A stretch of 64,000 nt of DNA from Paenibacillus pinihumi DSM 23905 = JCM 16419 (lineage in GTDB: Bacteria; Bacillota; Bacilli; Paenibacillales; Paenibacillaceae), in contig NZ_KE383864.1 in the NCBI RefSeq assembly GCF_000422505.1, positions 788,381 to 852,380 on the forward strand. The letters are read 5' to 3'. Positions 19,501 through 27,117 of the stretch are shown piece by piece. The position numbers were made by a program, and so were the translations under genes. The notes beneath the pieces are model-generated. The model did not search any database. It had not been told where the DNA came from and saw only the letters and a program-made list of their open reading frames with translations. How positions within the stretch are numbered: position 1 is the stretch's first letter; every line of letters starts with the position of its first letter.

Positions 19501-20402
19501 CTGTCGCCGCGCAGTGCCTTCAGCTTGCCGAACTGGGCGAGCTGGAAGGAGGCCTGCCAGCTGTGCCAAGGCAGCTCATGCACATCGCGGAGCAAGCCTT
19601 CCAGGAGCGTCAAATCATCGGCAAGCACTGGCGCATACGCGTCCGGCCCCCCTGGCATATTTGCCAGCCGGATTGCCTGACGAAGCATGGCGCAGGCTCC
19701 TTCCAACTGCAGGCGGATATCCTTGACCAGGCTGTCCACCCACACAGTCCCTGCCAGCTCCTCCGGGCTTGCAAGGCGGAACTGTGCAGCCGTCTCTTCC
19801 AGCCAGTGATCCGGCCAAGGATGGCTGCGCGAGAAGTCGTACAGCTCCAGAACAAGCCTATACAGCGGATCATCGCTGCGCTCGCCGCCAAAGTCATCTG
19901 CAAGACGAATGAAAGGATCGTCCGGCTTCGCCTCCCCGTAACGCTTCTCGAACAGCTCGTCCAGCACTTCCATCCGCAACAGTTCCGCCTCGGTTGTATT
20001 AGCGATTCGAAAGCCCGGATCAAGTCCGATCAGCGGGTAATACCGGCGGATGACGTCCATACAAAAGGAGTGAACGGTTGTAATCGCAGCCCGGTTAAGC
20101 AGCGCTAACTGCCGCCTCAGATGGTCAGAGCCGGGATCGCGTTCAAGGGCTTTCTCCAGCGCCAGACGAATGCGCTCCTTCATTTCGGCAGCAGCTGCTT
20201 TCGTGAAGGTGGCTACAAGCAGCCGGTCCACATCGGTGTCGCTGGAGATTTTGCGGATAATCCGCTCTACCAGCACCGCTGTCTTGCCGGATCCGGCCGC
20301 TGCAGCAACCAGAATGTCCTGCCCTTGCGCAACAATTGCATGCCACTGCTCGTCCGTCCATGTGCTGCCGGCAGGCTTCTCCACATTAATGGCCTGTTCC
20401 AT
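16533..20402 (-). CDS. addA: Helicase-exonuclease AddAB subunit AddA
   Basis: Large subunit of the Gram-positive equivalent of RecBCD, which processes double-strand breaks for RecA loading. The 1289-residue protein has a UvrD-type helicase: Walker A AAAAGSGKTAVL (residues about 33-44), Walker B DEYQDTN, VGDVKQSIYRFR, and the late motif IMSIHKSKGLEFPVVF. The C-terminus is a RecB-type nuclease with GVIDCLFED and LLDYKSDR. The ATG at 20402 is preceded by AAGGAGAG and overlaps the addB stop by 17 bp, so the subunits are translationally coupled. The longer frame to 20549 is only the addB overlap. Confidence 0.97.
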   Translation of the reverse strand: MEQAINVEKPAGSTWTDEQWHAIVAQGQDILVAAAAGSGKTAVLVERIIRKISSDTDVDRLLVATFTKAAAAEMKERIRLALEKALERDPGSDHLRRQLALLNRAAITTVHSFCMDVIRRYYPLIGLDPGFRIANTTEAELLRMEVLDELFEKRYGEAKPDDPFIRLADDFGGERSDDPLYRLVLELYDFSRSHPWPDHWLEETAAQFRLASPEELAGTVWVDSLVKDIRLQLEGACAMLRQAIRLANMPGGPDAYAPVLADDLTLLEGLLRDVHELPWHSWQASFQLAQFGKLKALRGDSYDKQLQEQVKGLREQVKELISDTKGELFARQPGEFGEELLRLAPQMKELSRLVIDFGNAYEQAKRKRSLLDFGDLEHYCLRILRDPASAPEQAMPSAAALEYRGQFDEILLDEYQDTNMVQEAIVALLAKPAPGNRFMVGDVKQSIYRFRLAEPNLFLYKYKTFSGTDNGGLRIDLARNFRSRQEVVDGVNDVFRSLMREKVAEMDYDKSAELICGASYPLSGLTGVSSPYAVELTLLDRGGAVLPETEETGDEASDGDDASFSASNAREEAAELQTAQLEARWIALQIRKLMDGEMEADRLAVYDGKRKQSRRMQWRDIVILLRATQQWAPVLIEELQAAGIPAYAELNSGYFEATEIEVMLSLLRVIDNPYQDIPLAGALRSPLFGLDAEELAIVRIQAGRGAYYDAVLQAADDLLLPEPIREKLSRFITCLGRWREDARQGSLTDLLWKIYRETGYYDLVGGLPGGVQRQANLRALHDRARQYEETSFRGLFRFLRFIDRMRESGGDLGTARALGEQEDVVRIMSIHKSKGLEFPVVFVAGLGKMFNLQDLNGSFLMHKELGFGPRVVDRELRVGYPSLPYLAIRKKMRMEMLAEELRVLYVALTRPKEKLYLVGTATDAQKQLDRLQAAAGEGGPPDYSLAAARRYLDWLLPLAMQGAEDQELALQHFMTASTEAPGLTGWRFSITPAVLLAAEAAAAAAADPWADEERSRRREAVMLAHTITNIEPSPAAEEALASLSWQYPHAEAAVLAAKTSVTEIKRLYSALEQQEDAYSYSRGIGPDLKGSAEETELPSASFRLRRPRFMEQKAVSGAEQGTLNHLVMQHLPLNAAMDETVLEESIRHMRTRELITERQLEIIDRAAILNFFKSDLAKRLMQARWVRREVPFTYSEPARELYEAAGAELDEDPVLIQGVIDCLFEDDQGLVLLDYKSDRIFNGRWEETAERHRFQLEMYAKAIAAILDRKIDECYIFFFDGAQSIRLQF

Positions 20403-23400
20403 ATGGCTGCTCTCCTTCCTCTGTTGTATAATCATCCGTCTCAGGCCCCGCCAGAGCCTGCCAGACGCTCTCTTTGGAACGCTTGGCCAGTCTGACATAA
20501 GCATTGCCCTCAAAGAGCGGGTCAAACTGGCAGACCGGCTTGTAGGCACAATGCGTACATGGTGACTTGCTGCCCATCTTGTAAGGTGCTATCGCTACTT
20601 CTCCCTGCGTAATGCGCTTGCCGATTTTGCCAATCGTCCGGCGGACGGACCGTCTAAGCACCTTCCACTCGCCATCATTCACGACTGAAGAGCCGCTGTA
20701 AAACCCTCCATCCCTCTTCAATGCAACCGGCAGAAGATCGGAATATCCGCTATCCAGCCCACCATCCATCAGCTTGACCGCATCGCCATCGGCAAGGAGC
20801 AGCCCCTTGAGCTTGAACCGCTTGAGCAGCTGCTTTCGTGCTTCCTGCTCTTCCAGCCGGTTGGCAGAGGCAAGCAACGGGTTGTGCACATGAAAATAAA
20901 GCACACCGGCAGGCTTTGCTTCACGTCCCAGCCATTGTGGCGCATGTGTAAGCAGTACATCCAGATAGGCGAGCATTTGCAGGCTGAGCCCGTAGGCGAC
21001 CTCCTCCAGCCTCAGAGCGGTCGAGGAGGACTTGTAGTCCAGCACACGCAGAAGAAGCCCTTCTGACGTCTCTGCGGCATCTACACGGTCAATTCTTCCC
21101 ACTAGCTCGAGCTGCCTGTTGCCGTCAATCGGCAGGACAAGCGAAGGAAGCTCTCCCTCTCCGCCAAATCCAAGCTCCAGACCAACCGGCATGAACTGTG
21201 CCCTGCGCGCGTGTTCCCCCAGCACAATTGCAGCCTGGGCCACAATTTCCGTAAGCTTGCGGGAAATATATTGAAATCTGCTGCTGCTCGTCAAGATATC
21301 CGATTGCAGTCTTGGCGCCAGCTCCCCGACCGCAGCTGAGGCCTGCCGGCGGATTTCTCCTTCCGGGGCACTGCCCCACTGCTCGCCAAGCTCTCCGGCC
21401 AGCTTGCTAAGCGCAGCATGGAAGAGCTGACCGATATCAGGCGCGCCCAGTCTGTGCAGCTTGCGTTCGCGCAAACGAAGACCGTGAATGGCAAAGTGCT
21501 GGAACGGGCAGGAGACGAATCGCTCCAGCCGGGATACACTCGCCTGCAGCCTTTCCCCATAAAGCTCTGCAGCGGTCCGCATCGACAGCGGCGGTTCCTC
21601 GTTCGTATATTCAAGTGATGCCAATAGCCTCTTGAGAGTGCTATTCCACCCTGGATGGGCGGCAAACCAGTTATAAATATGCCACCAGCCCTCGTCAATG
21701 GCTTGTCCCTGCTGCCAAAAACGCAGCTGTGCGATCAGATAGGACAAGGCGCGCTGCGGGAGCGCAGCAAATTCAAGCTGTTCCTCCGGCAGTTGTCCGG
21801 CATGCGGCTCCGCCGCTTCCATCCGGGCCTCCAGGCCGGGAAACATCTGAATCAGGTAATGGACGATTTCCGAAGGCAGCAGACTCTTGCCCTCTTCATC
21901 CGAAAGGGCATAGCTGATCCAAAGATGACGGCTCGGTCTCGTAAGCGCGTGATAGATCAGAAAGCGCTCGTCAAGCAGTCTCCGGCGCGCGCCAGGAGCC
22001 ATCCGGATGCCGCTCTCCGCCAGTCGTTCCCGCTCCTGGTCTGTGAGCAGACCGTCTTCTTTTATCCGCATCGGCATAATGCCGTCATTCGCACCCAATA
22101 CATAACAGACCTTGATATCATCAGAATGCGTCCGGTCCAGACTTCCGATCAGCACCTGGTCAAGGGATGGCGGAATCGAGCCGATCCGCAGGCTTTCCAG
22201 ACCGGCCTCCAGCATACCGCCGAACAGCTCGGCAGTCATCTTTTCCTCACCCGTCAGTTCGACAAGCTGATCGAGCAGGTTCATAACACCATCCCAGAGC
22301 TGTCTGTGCTGCCTGGCGAGCATCAGATCTCCCCGCATTGTATCGCGGCTGCTCCACTGCTCCAGCCGGTCCGCTGCACCGGTATCCTCCAGCAATTTGT
22401 ATACTGCCCTGCACATCTCCTGCACGCTCACGGCTCTTTTCAGAGCCCTGTCGAATTTTCGCAGCGGTCCCGCAACAGCATCACGGCTCTTGATAATCTC
22501 CTGAAATGCAGCCTGTTCTGCCACGCCAGGCGTGCTGGCAGAGCCCTCCAGTGAATCCTGTACAAGCGGCTTCCACCAGTTCGCATCGGCCCACTTGCGG
22601 CTGCCGTCGATACCTCTTGCCAGAACATAATTTTCCAGCCGGTCCAGCGCTTCACGGGTCAGATGCCCGCCAGCAGGCAGCAGCAGCTCGGTCTTGATAC
22701 ACCGGAATACCGCTTCATACCTCCATCCCTGGTTCACCGTCTCAATCGCAGAACGAATAAATTCGGTCAGCGGATGCTGCAGCGCCTTATCCTTGCGGTC
22801 AAGGAAGTGCGGGATTCCGAAATCCTCGAATACTGCAGTAATATAATCATTGTATAAGGCTCCTTCCCGCACCATGATCATACAATCTCGCCATCGAAGC
22901 CCTTCTGCCCGCACTCTCGCAGTCAAATCTCTCGCCGCAGCCTCTACCTCTGCGCGACGGCTGACGGCGGCATGCAGTGAAACCTCCTCCAGCTCTCCCT
23001 TGCGCCTTCCATCCGCACGAGAGCTTGCCAGCATCGCAGTACGGTACTGGTAATGCCTCTCAAGATGAGCGAGCGCCGGACGTCCGGCGAACCGGGCAGG
23101 CGGATTAGCATCAAGCAGCAGCCGCTCTTCAACCTCGGCGCCCAATTGCTCGGCCAGCCCGATCAGTTGCATACAGGTCTGCGCGGATGAATAGAACATG
23201 TCCAGCTCATGCGGCTTATCACCGGGAAGGTACAGCCTGTCCAAATTCAGCGTGACTGTCACACCCGCTGTATGCCTGATAAGCTCGCCGATGGCCTCCA
23301 GCTCCTTGGGCGTAAAGCTTGTGTACCCGTCAATCCATACCTCGGCTCCGTTGAGCAGTTCTGCTTCCCCGCTCCCCTTGGACAGCCAGCTCAAGTAATC

Positions 23401-23967
23401 TTCCGAATCGACATACTTGCCCGCCAGCTCTGTTTCCAGACTGCTATATATATGCTGCAAATCATGAAGCTTTCGGTCCAGCAGGCTGCTTCCCAAGCCC
23501 TGGGCGGCAAGTTCCCCCTGCTGTGCTGCTGCTCCATGAGATACCGAATCTGCGGTAATCCCGTACCGCTTCCACTCCGTCAGCAGCTCACCCAGCTTTT
23601 CAATAAAGCCATGCTGCTCCGCCGCACCCTGAAACAGTTGAAGCCGTTCTCCCAAATGATGGACGATTTTATAAAGCAGCATATTTTTTCCGTTTTCCGT
23701 AATCGGCGTCAGCGCCGTTCCCCCGAACTCCTGCATAACACGAAAGGCCAGCCGCCGGAAGCTCAGTACCTGCGCGCGAATCGTCCCTTTTACACCGGCC
23801 TTCCCGATCAATGTATATTCAGTCTGAAATGTGGCCTGCTCGGGGACAAGCAGGATGAGGGGAGCCCCGCCCGGGCTGTCCTGCAGCCGCCCTCTGATTT
23901 CGTTCATGCAAAAGTTTGTCTTCCCTGTACCTGATCGTCCAAGCACAATGCGGAGCGGCATCGCCAT
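20386..23967 (-). CDS. addB: Helicase-exonuclease AddAB subunit AddB
   Basis: Second subunit of AddAB, 1193 residues. It has an N-terminal Walker A (GRSGTGKTNF, residues 10-19), an inactivated helicase fold that recognises Chi, and a C-terminal RecB-type nuclease (RVLDYKSSS). Four cysteines for the 4Fe-4S staple are present: one in RFVSCPFQHF and three in SPCTHCAYKPVCQFD. addB precedes and overlaps addA. A promoter and a LexA-box-like palindrome lie in the 80 bases upstream. Confidence 0.97.
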   Translation of the reverse strand: MAMPLRIVLGRSGTGKTNFCMNEIRGRLQDSPGGAPLILLVPEQATFQTEYTLIGKAGVKGTIRAQVLSFRRLAFRVMQEFGGTALTPITENGKNMLLYKIVHHLGERLQLFQGAAEQHGFIEKLGELLTEWKRYGITADSVSHGAAAQQGELAAQGLGSSLLDRKLHDLQHIYSSLETELAGKYVDSEDYLSWLSKGSGEAELLNGAEVWIDGYTSFTPKELEAIGELIRHTAGVTVTLNLDRLYLPGDKPHELDMFYSSAQTCMQLIGLAEQLGAEVEERLLLDANPPARFAGRPALAHLERHYQYRTAMLASSRADGRRKGELEEVSLHAAVSRRAEVEAAARDLTARVRAEGLRWRDCMIMVREGALYNDYITAVFEDFGIPHFLDRKDKALQHPLTEFIRSAIETVNQGWRYEAVFRCIKTELLLPAGGHLTREALDRLENYVLARGIDGSRKWADANWWKPLVQDSLEGSASTPGVAEQAAFQEIIKSRDAVAGPLRKFDRALKRAVSVQEMCRAVYKLLEDTGAADRLEQWSSRDTMRGDLMLARQHRQLWDGVMNLLDQLVELTGEEKMTAELFGGMLEAGLESLRIGSIPPSLDQVLIGSLDRTHSDDIKVCYVLGANDGIMPMRIKEDGLLTDQERERLAESGIRMAPGARRRLLDERFLIYHALTRPSRHLWISYALSDEEGKSLLPSEIVHYLIQMFPGLEARMEAAEPHAGQLPEEQLEFAALPQRALSYLIAQLRFWQQGQAIDEGWWHIYNWFAAHPGWNSTLKRLLASLEYTNEEPPLSMRTAAELYGERLQASVSRLERFVSCPFQHFAIHGLRLRERKLHRLGAPDIGQLFHAALSKLAGELGEQWGSAPEGEIRRQASAAVGELAPRLQSDILTSSSRFQYISRKLTEIVAQAAIVLGEHARRAQFMPVGLELGFGGEGELPSLVLPIDGNRQLELVGRIDRVDAAETSEGLLLRVLDYKSSSTALRLEEVAYGLSLQMLAYLDVLLTHAPQWLGREAKPAGVLYFHVHNPLLASANRLEEQEARKQLLKRFKLKGLLLADGDAVKLMDGGLDSGYSDLLPVALKRDGGFYSGSSVVNDGEWKVLRRSVRRTIGKIGKRITQGEVAIAPYKMGSKSPCTHCAYKPVCQFDPLFEGNAYVRLAKRSKESVWQALAGPETDDYTTEEGEQPYGTGH

Positions 23968-23996
23968 TCCTCCCGTTCCAAATTGATATGTGAATC

Positions 23997-24025
23997 ATTT
24001 TAACATACAGCTTGCCGATTTTCAC
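23997..24025 (-). promoter_or_regulatory. Candidate addBA promoter
   Basis: Minus strand GTGAAA, 17 bases, TAAAAT. The -10 is good and the -35 weak, as in activator- or repressor-controlled promoters. It is 30 bases upstream of the addB start. Confidence 0.45.
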
Positions 24026-24034
24026 GTCCTCTTC

Positions 24035-24048
24035 AGAACGGGTGTTCC
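24035..24048 (+). promoter_or_regulatory. LexA (DinR) box-like palindrome upstream of addB
   Basis: Plus strand AGAACGGGTGTTCC matches 13 of 14 positions of the Bacillus SOS box CGAACRNRYGTTYC, including both half-sites GAAC and GTTC. It lies 10 bases upstream of the candidate -35 of addBA. LexA control of addAB is an inference. Confidence 0.5.
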
Positions 24049-24135
24049 GTAAAAAATGGCAATTCGGACGATAAGGCTGCGAAGGAATACTTCGTTTACG
24101 ACTAACGTCATAAATTTGCTCCATAAATCCAAAAC

Positions 24136-24160
24136 AAAAAAGAGGAGGCATGCCGCCTCC
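24136..24160 (-). terminator. Intrinsic terminator after the inositol monophosphatase gene
   Basis: Minus strand GGAGGC, loop GGCAT, GCCTCC, then TCTTTTTTG, about 18 bases downstream of the stop codon at 24179. Confidence 0.8.
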
Positions 24161-24178
24161 CCGTTGCACATCCGTTAT

Positions 24179-24976
24179 TTAGCATAATTGCTGAATCAGT
24201 TCCTGATGAATCCGTCCATTTGTAGCTACGATTGTAGACTGCGTCATATCATAAGGATTGCCTTCATAATCGGTTACAGTGCCTCCCGCTTCCCTGACAA
24301 TGACTGTTCCGGCAGCGCTGTCCCATGGATGCAGGCCGCGATGCCAGTAACCGGTCAGCCTTCCCATGGCAACCCAGCACATATCCAGGCTGGCCGCTCC
24401 GGTCATCCGCAAATTGCGGCAGCGGCCCACCATTCGTGCTACCTCCGGCAACGCATCCGAATCCGGCAGCCAATCTCCGGCATAAAATCCGGTTCCAAGC
24501 AATGCCTGACCGACAGCCGCCTCTTCCCCGACACGAATAGCCTGTCCGTTCACATAAGCACCATGACCTTTGCGGGCAGCAAACAGCTCTCCGGTCAGCG
24601 GACTGTATATGACGCCGATAACCGGCTCTTTATCCTTGACAATGCCGATTGACACCGCAAAATGCGGCACACCATGGATGAAATTGGTCGTTCCATCGAT
24701 GGGATCAAGAATCCACCCGTACCCGCCGGGCTTGCCCCGCAGCTTGTCGTAGGAATTTCCCTCACCGTCCGTCTCCTCTGACAAAATCCAATGATCGGGA
24801 TAGCTTGCCTGAATCCGCTCCATCAGCAGCGCCTCACTTGCCTTGTCAACAACCGTCACCAGATCGGAGCCGTTCGTCTTTTGCTCCATATTCGTCCGGT
24901 CATCCATTCTGCTGCGGATATACTGTCCTGCCTCCTCTGCCAATCGGCAGGCAAAATCGTACAGCTGATCTTCCAC
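24179..24976 (-). CDS. Inositol monophosphatase family protein
   Basis: 265-residue Mg-dependent sugar phosphatase (SuhB/IMPase family). The metal-binding signatures LSEETDGE, WILDPIDGTTNFIHG and HPWDSAAGTVIVREAGG are intact, so it should be active, for example on inositol-1-phosphate or a related phosphate monoester; the in vivo substrate is not evident. The start is a GTG at 24976 with AAGGGAG about ten bases upstream. It is followed by a terminator, separating it from addBA. Confidence 0.93.
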   Translation of the reverse strand: MEDQLYDFACRLAEEAGQYIRSRMDDRTNMEQKTNGSDLVTVVDKASEALLMERIQASYPDHWILSEETDGEGNSYDKLRGKPGGYGWILDPIDGTTNFIHGVPHFAVSIGIVKDKEPVIGVIYSPLTGELFAARKGHGAYVNGQAIRVGEEAAVGQALLGTGFYAGDWLPDSDALPEVARMVGRCRNLRMTGAASLDMCWVAMGRLTGYWHRGLHPWDSAAGTVIVREAGGTVTDYEGNPYDMTQSTIVATNGRIHQELIQQLC

Positions 24977-25050
24977 CTTCGATATGCTCCCTTCCCCATG
25001 TGCAATCGCTTATCGCAGAAACTGCGGAGCCTGTCCTGCCAATGCCTGCG

Positions 25051-26424
25051 CTAGAGCTTTTCTCTGCTGTAAACCTCGAAAATCGCATATTTCAAATAGT
25101 GGCCCTCGCTCACGCCGAGCAGTTGCGGATGATCCTTGCCGGCAGCGCGCCATTCGATAAGGCGCAGCAGCTTCCCTGCATCAGCAGCAGCAGCCTGCAC
25201 CGTCTCCAGGAACAGATCCGGGCGCATATGGTAAGAGCAGCTCGCAGTGACGAGATATCCGCCCTCATTGACCAGTTTCAGTCCTTGCAGATTAATGTCC
25301 TTATAACCCCGTACTGCGCCGTTCACCGCAGATTTCGTCTTGGCAAATGCAGGCGGGTCCAGAATGACGACATCGAATGTACGGCCTGATCCGGCAAGCG
25401 GTTTTGACGTGTCCGTCTTGACGCCCTCTGTGCCGCGGGCCTTGCGCTCATCCAGACCTTTCGACTGCGAGCGCAAATATTCAAACGCATCAGCAACGAC
25501 GAACTCCACCCGGTCGCTGAATCCGTTGCGTTCAACATTGCGTTTGGCCGTCTCAATCGCATGCTCGGATACGTCAAGACAGGTTACCTTTTTAGCTCCG
25601 TATTTGCATGCATGCAGCGTAAAGCTGCCGGTGTGGGCGAAGCATTCCAGCACCGTAGCCCCGTCCCAATAAGGGAAGCTTACTTCCTTGCCATTGGCGT
25701 TTACCGGCACAGGCTGGCCGCCGCCTTCCCCTTCGACTGTTTGCAAGCGGATGCCGCTGCGAGCGCCCCATCCGGTCATTAACGGCTGGATCGCCGCCCG
25801 GTTTTCCCGCTGGTCATAGAAGTAGCCGGTTTTCTGACCCTGTACAATATCCACTTCCAGCTTGAGGCCATTCTCGGTAATCTCGATCAGGCGCGGACAT
25901 TCCCCGTACAATACGCCCGTACGCTCCTCAAGCCCTTCCAGTGTTCTTACGCCAACATCACTGCGCTCATAGATGCCTTCAGGTGTAAATACCTCAATAA
26001 GCGCGTCAATCAGTTCCTGGCGCCGGACATCAAGCCCCAGTGTCAAAATCTGCACCACCAGCACGCCGCCAAAGCGGTCAACGGTCAGACCCGGAAGAAA
26101 ATCAGCCTCGCCGTATACAAGACGGCAATCCTGAGCTTCCTTTGCAAAACGTTCGCGGTGTGCCTTGCAGCGCGTGAGCCGCTCCACAAAGAAGTTCCTG
26201 TCCATCTCTTCTATCGGCTCATAAGCTACAATTCTCACCCGAATCTGCGATTGCTCATTCCAGTATCCCGTCGCCAGGTAGCGGCCCTTATGATCTGTAA
26301 CATCAACCAGTCCGCCAGGTTCAACTGCTCCTTCAAGCCGGTCGATCTCACTGGCATAAATCCAAGGATGGCCTTGCTGCAACCGCGGCTTGCGGTTTTT
26401 TGTCAATATAATTTGCGCTCTCAA
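25051..26424 (-). CDS. Class I SAM-dependent rRNA methyltransferase (RlmI-like, PUA domain)
   Basis: 457 residues. An N-terminal PUA domain (KNRKPRLQQGHPWIYASEI) is followed by an EEHEE region and a Rossmann methyltransferase with VLECFAHTGSFTLHA, the acidic CLDVSEHA, and the cytosine-5 or N-type catalytic DPPAFAK. Relatives such as E. coli RlmI methylate 23S rRNA; the target here is unproven. It is about 60 residues longer than most relatives because of two insertions (near residues 230-255 and 325-350). The start is a TTG at 26424. Confidence 0.9.
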   Translation of the reverse strand: MRAQIILTKNRKPRLQQGHPWIYASEIDRLEGAVEPGGLVDVTDHKGRYLATGYWNEQSQIRVRIVAYEPIEEMDRNFFVERLTRCKAHRERFAKEAQDCRLVYGEADFLPGLTVDRFGGVLVVQILTLGLDVRRQELIDALIEVFTPEGIYERSDVGVRTLEGLEERTGVLYGECPRLIEITENGLKLEVDIVQGQKTGYFYDQRENRAAIQPLMTGWGARSGIRLQTVEGEGGGQPVPVNANGKEVSFPYWDGATVLECFAHTGSFTLHACKYGAKKVTCLDVSEHAIETAKRNVERNGFSDRVEFVVADAFEYLRSQSKGLDERKARGTEGVKTDTSKPLAGSGRTFDVVILDPPAFAKTKSAVNGAVRGYKDINLQGLKLVNEGGYLVTASCSYHMRPDLFLETVQAAAADAGKLLRLIEWRAAGKDHPQLLGVSEGHYLKYAIFEVYSREKL

Positions 26425-26537
26425 TTGTGAATCCCTATCCCTTCTGTTCGTGCGTAACGTGAGAGTATTCCGATTTGTCCTCTCACCCTTAACCCTAAAC
26501 CTAGGCTTGCACCAAATTTTCGCGCATGGGAGTCAAG

Positions 26538-26963
26538 TTAAACCTGAACTCCAAGCAGCTTCAGCGCGCCGGACAGTATACGATCATTATTGTCATAGCC
26601 GGACTGGGTTTGACGCCGCCAGGCTTCCTCAGGAGAGAACCACTCTACTCCACGGATTTCCTCGATCTGGGCATGCAGCTCTCCCCCGACCGCCTCTACC
26701 AGATAATAATGTACCTCTTTATCGACGGCTCCCTTGGTATCATGATGGTAACGGTATTTGATCTGATCGATCGGAGCGATGATTTTCCCGATTAGTCCGG
26801 TTTCTTCAGCAATTTCACGAAGCGCGGTCTCCTCAATCGTTTCCCCGGCCTCCATCTTGCCTTTAGGAAGTGAAATTTTACCATAGCGGTCCTGGATTAG
26901 CTGAACCTGCAGTTCGTTGTTCAAACGTTGAAATACTACGCCGCCTGCTGAAATTTCCAACAT
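26538..26963 (-). CDS. Nudix hydrolase
   Basis: 141-residue Nudix protein. The Nudix box is complete: GKMEAGETIEETALREIAEETGL (G-x5-E-x7-R-E-x2-E-E-x-G). The N-terminus (EISAGGVVFQ) resembles bis(5'-nucleosyl)-tetraphosphatase or 8-oxo-dGTPase types, but the substrate cannot be assigned. The ATG at 26963 follows GAGGGA by about six bases. Confidence 0.92.
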   Translation of the reverse strand: MLEISAGGVVFQRLNNELQVQLIQDRYGKISLPKGKMEAGETIEETALREIAEETGLIGKIIAPIDQIKYRYHHDTKGAVDKEVHYYLVEAVGGELHAQIEEIRGVEWFSPEEAWRRQTQSGYDNNDRILSGALKLLGVQV

Positions 26964-27001
26964 GAGTCGTCCCTCGTTTCCCTTATCTTATGCGCAACAA
27001 G

Positions 27002-27047
27002 GATTTTATCGCCGCCCGCCCGTCAGGACGAACACTCCGATAAAACC
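27002..27047. repeat. Inverted repeat between mtaB and the Nudix gene
   Basis: Arms TTTTATCG and CGATAAAA separated by a GC-rich 26-base loop. It lies in the 150-base gap after mtaB. It has no run of T directly after the stem on the minus strand, so a terminator role is doubtful. Confidence 0.35.
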
Positions 27048-27117
27048 CTCGTGCTTTTTCTATATATGCCGGAATTTCCGAAAAATCCTCATCCCTGCAA
27101 AATACCCCGGTACAAAC

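Noticed and set aside
19269-20108. 279-codon plus-strand open frame
   Set aside because: Antisense to addA with no start signal or recognisable motif.
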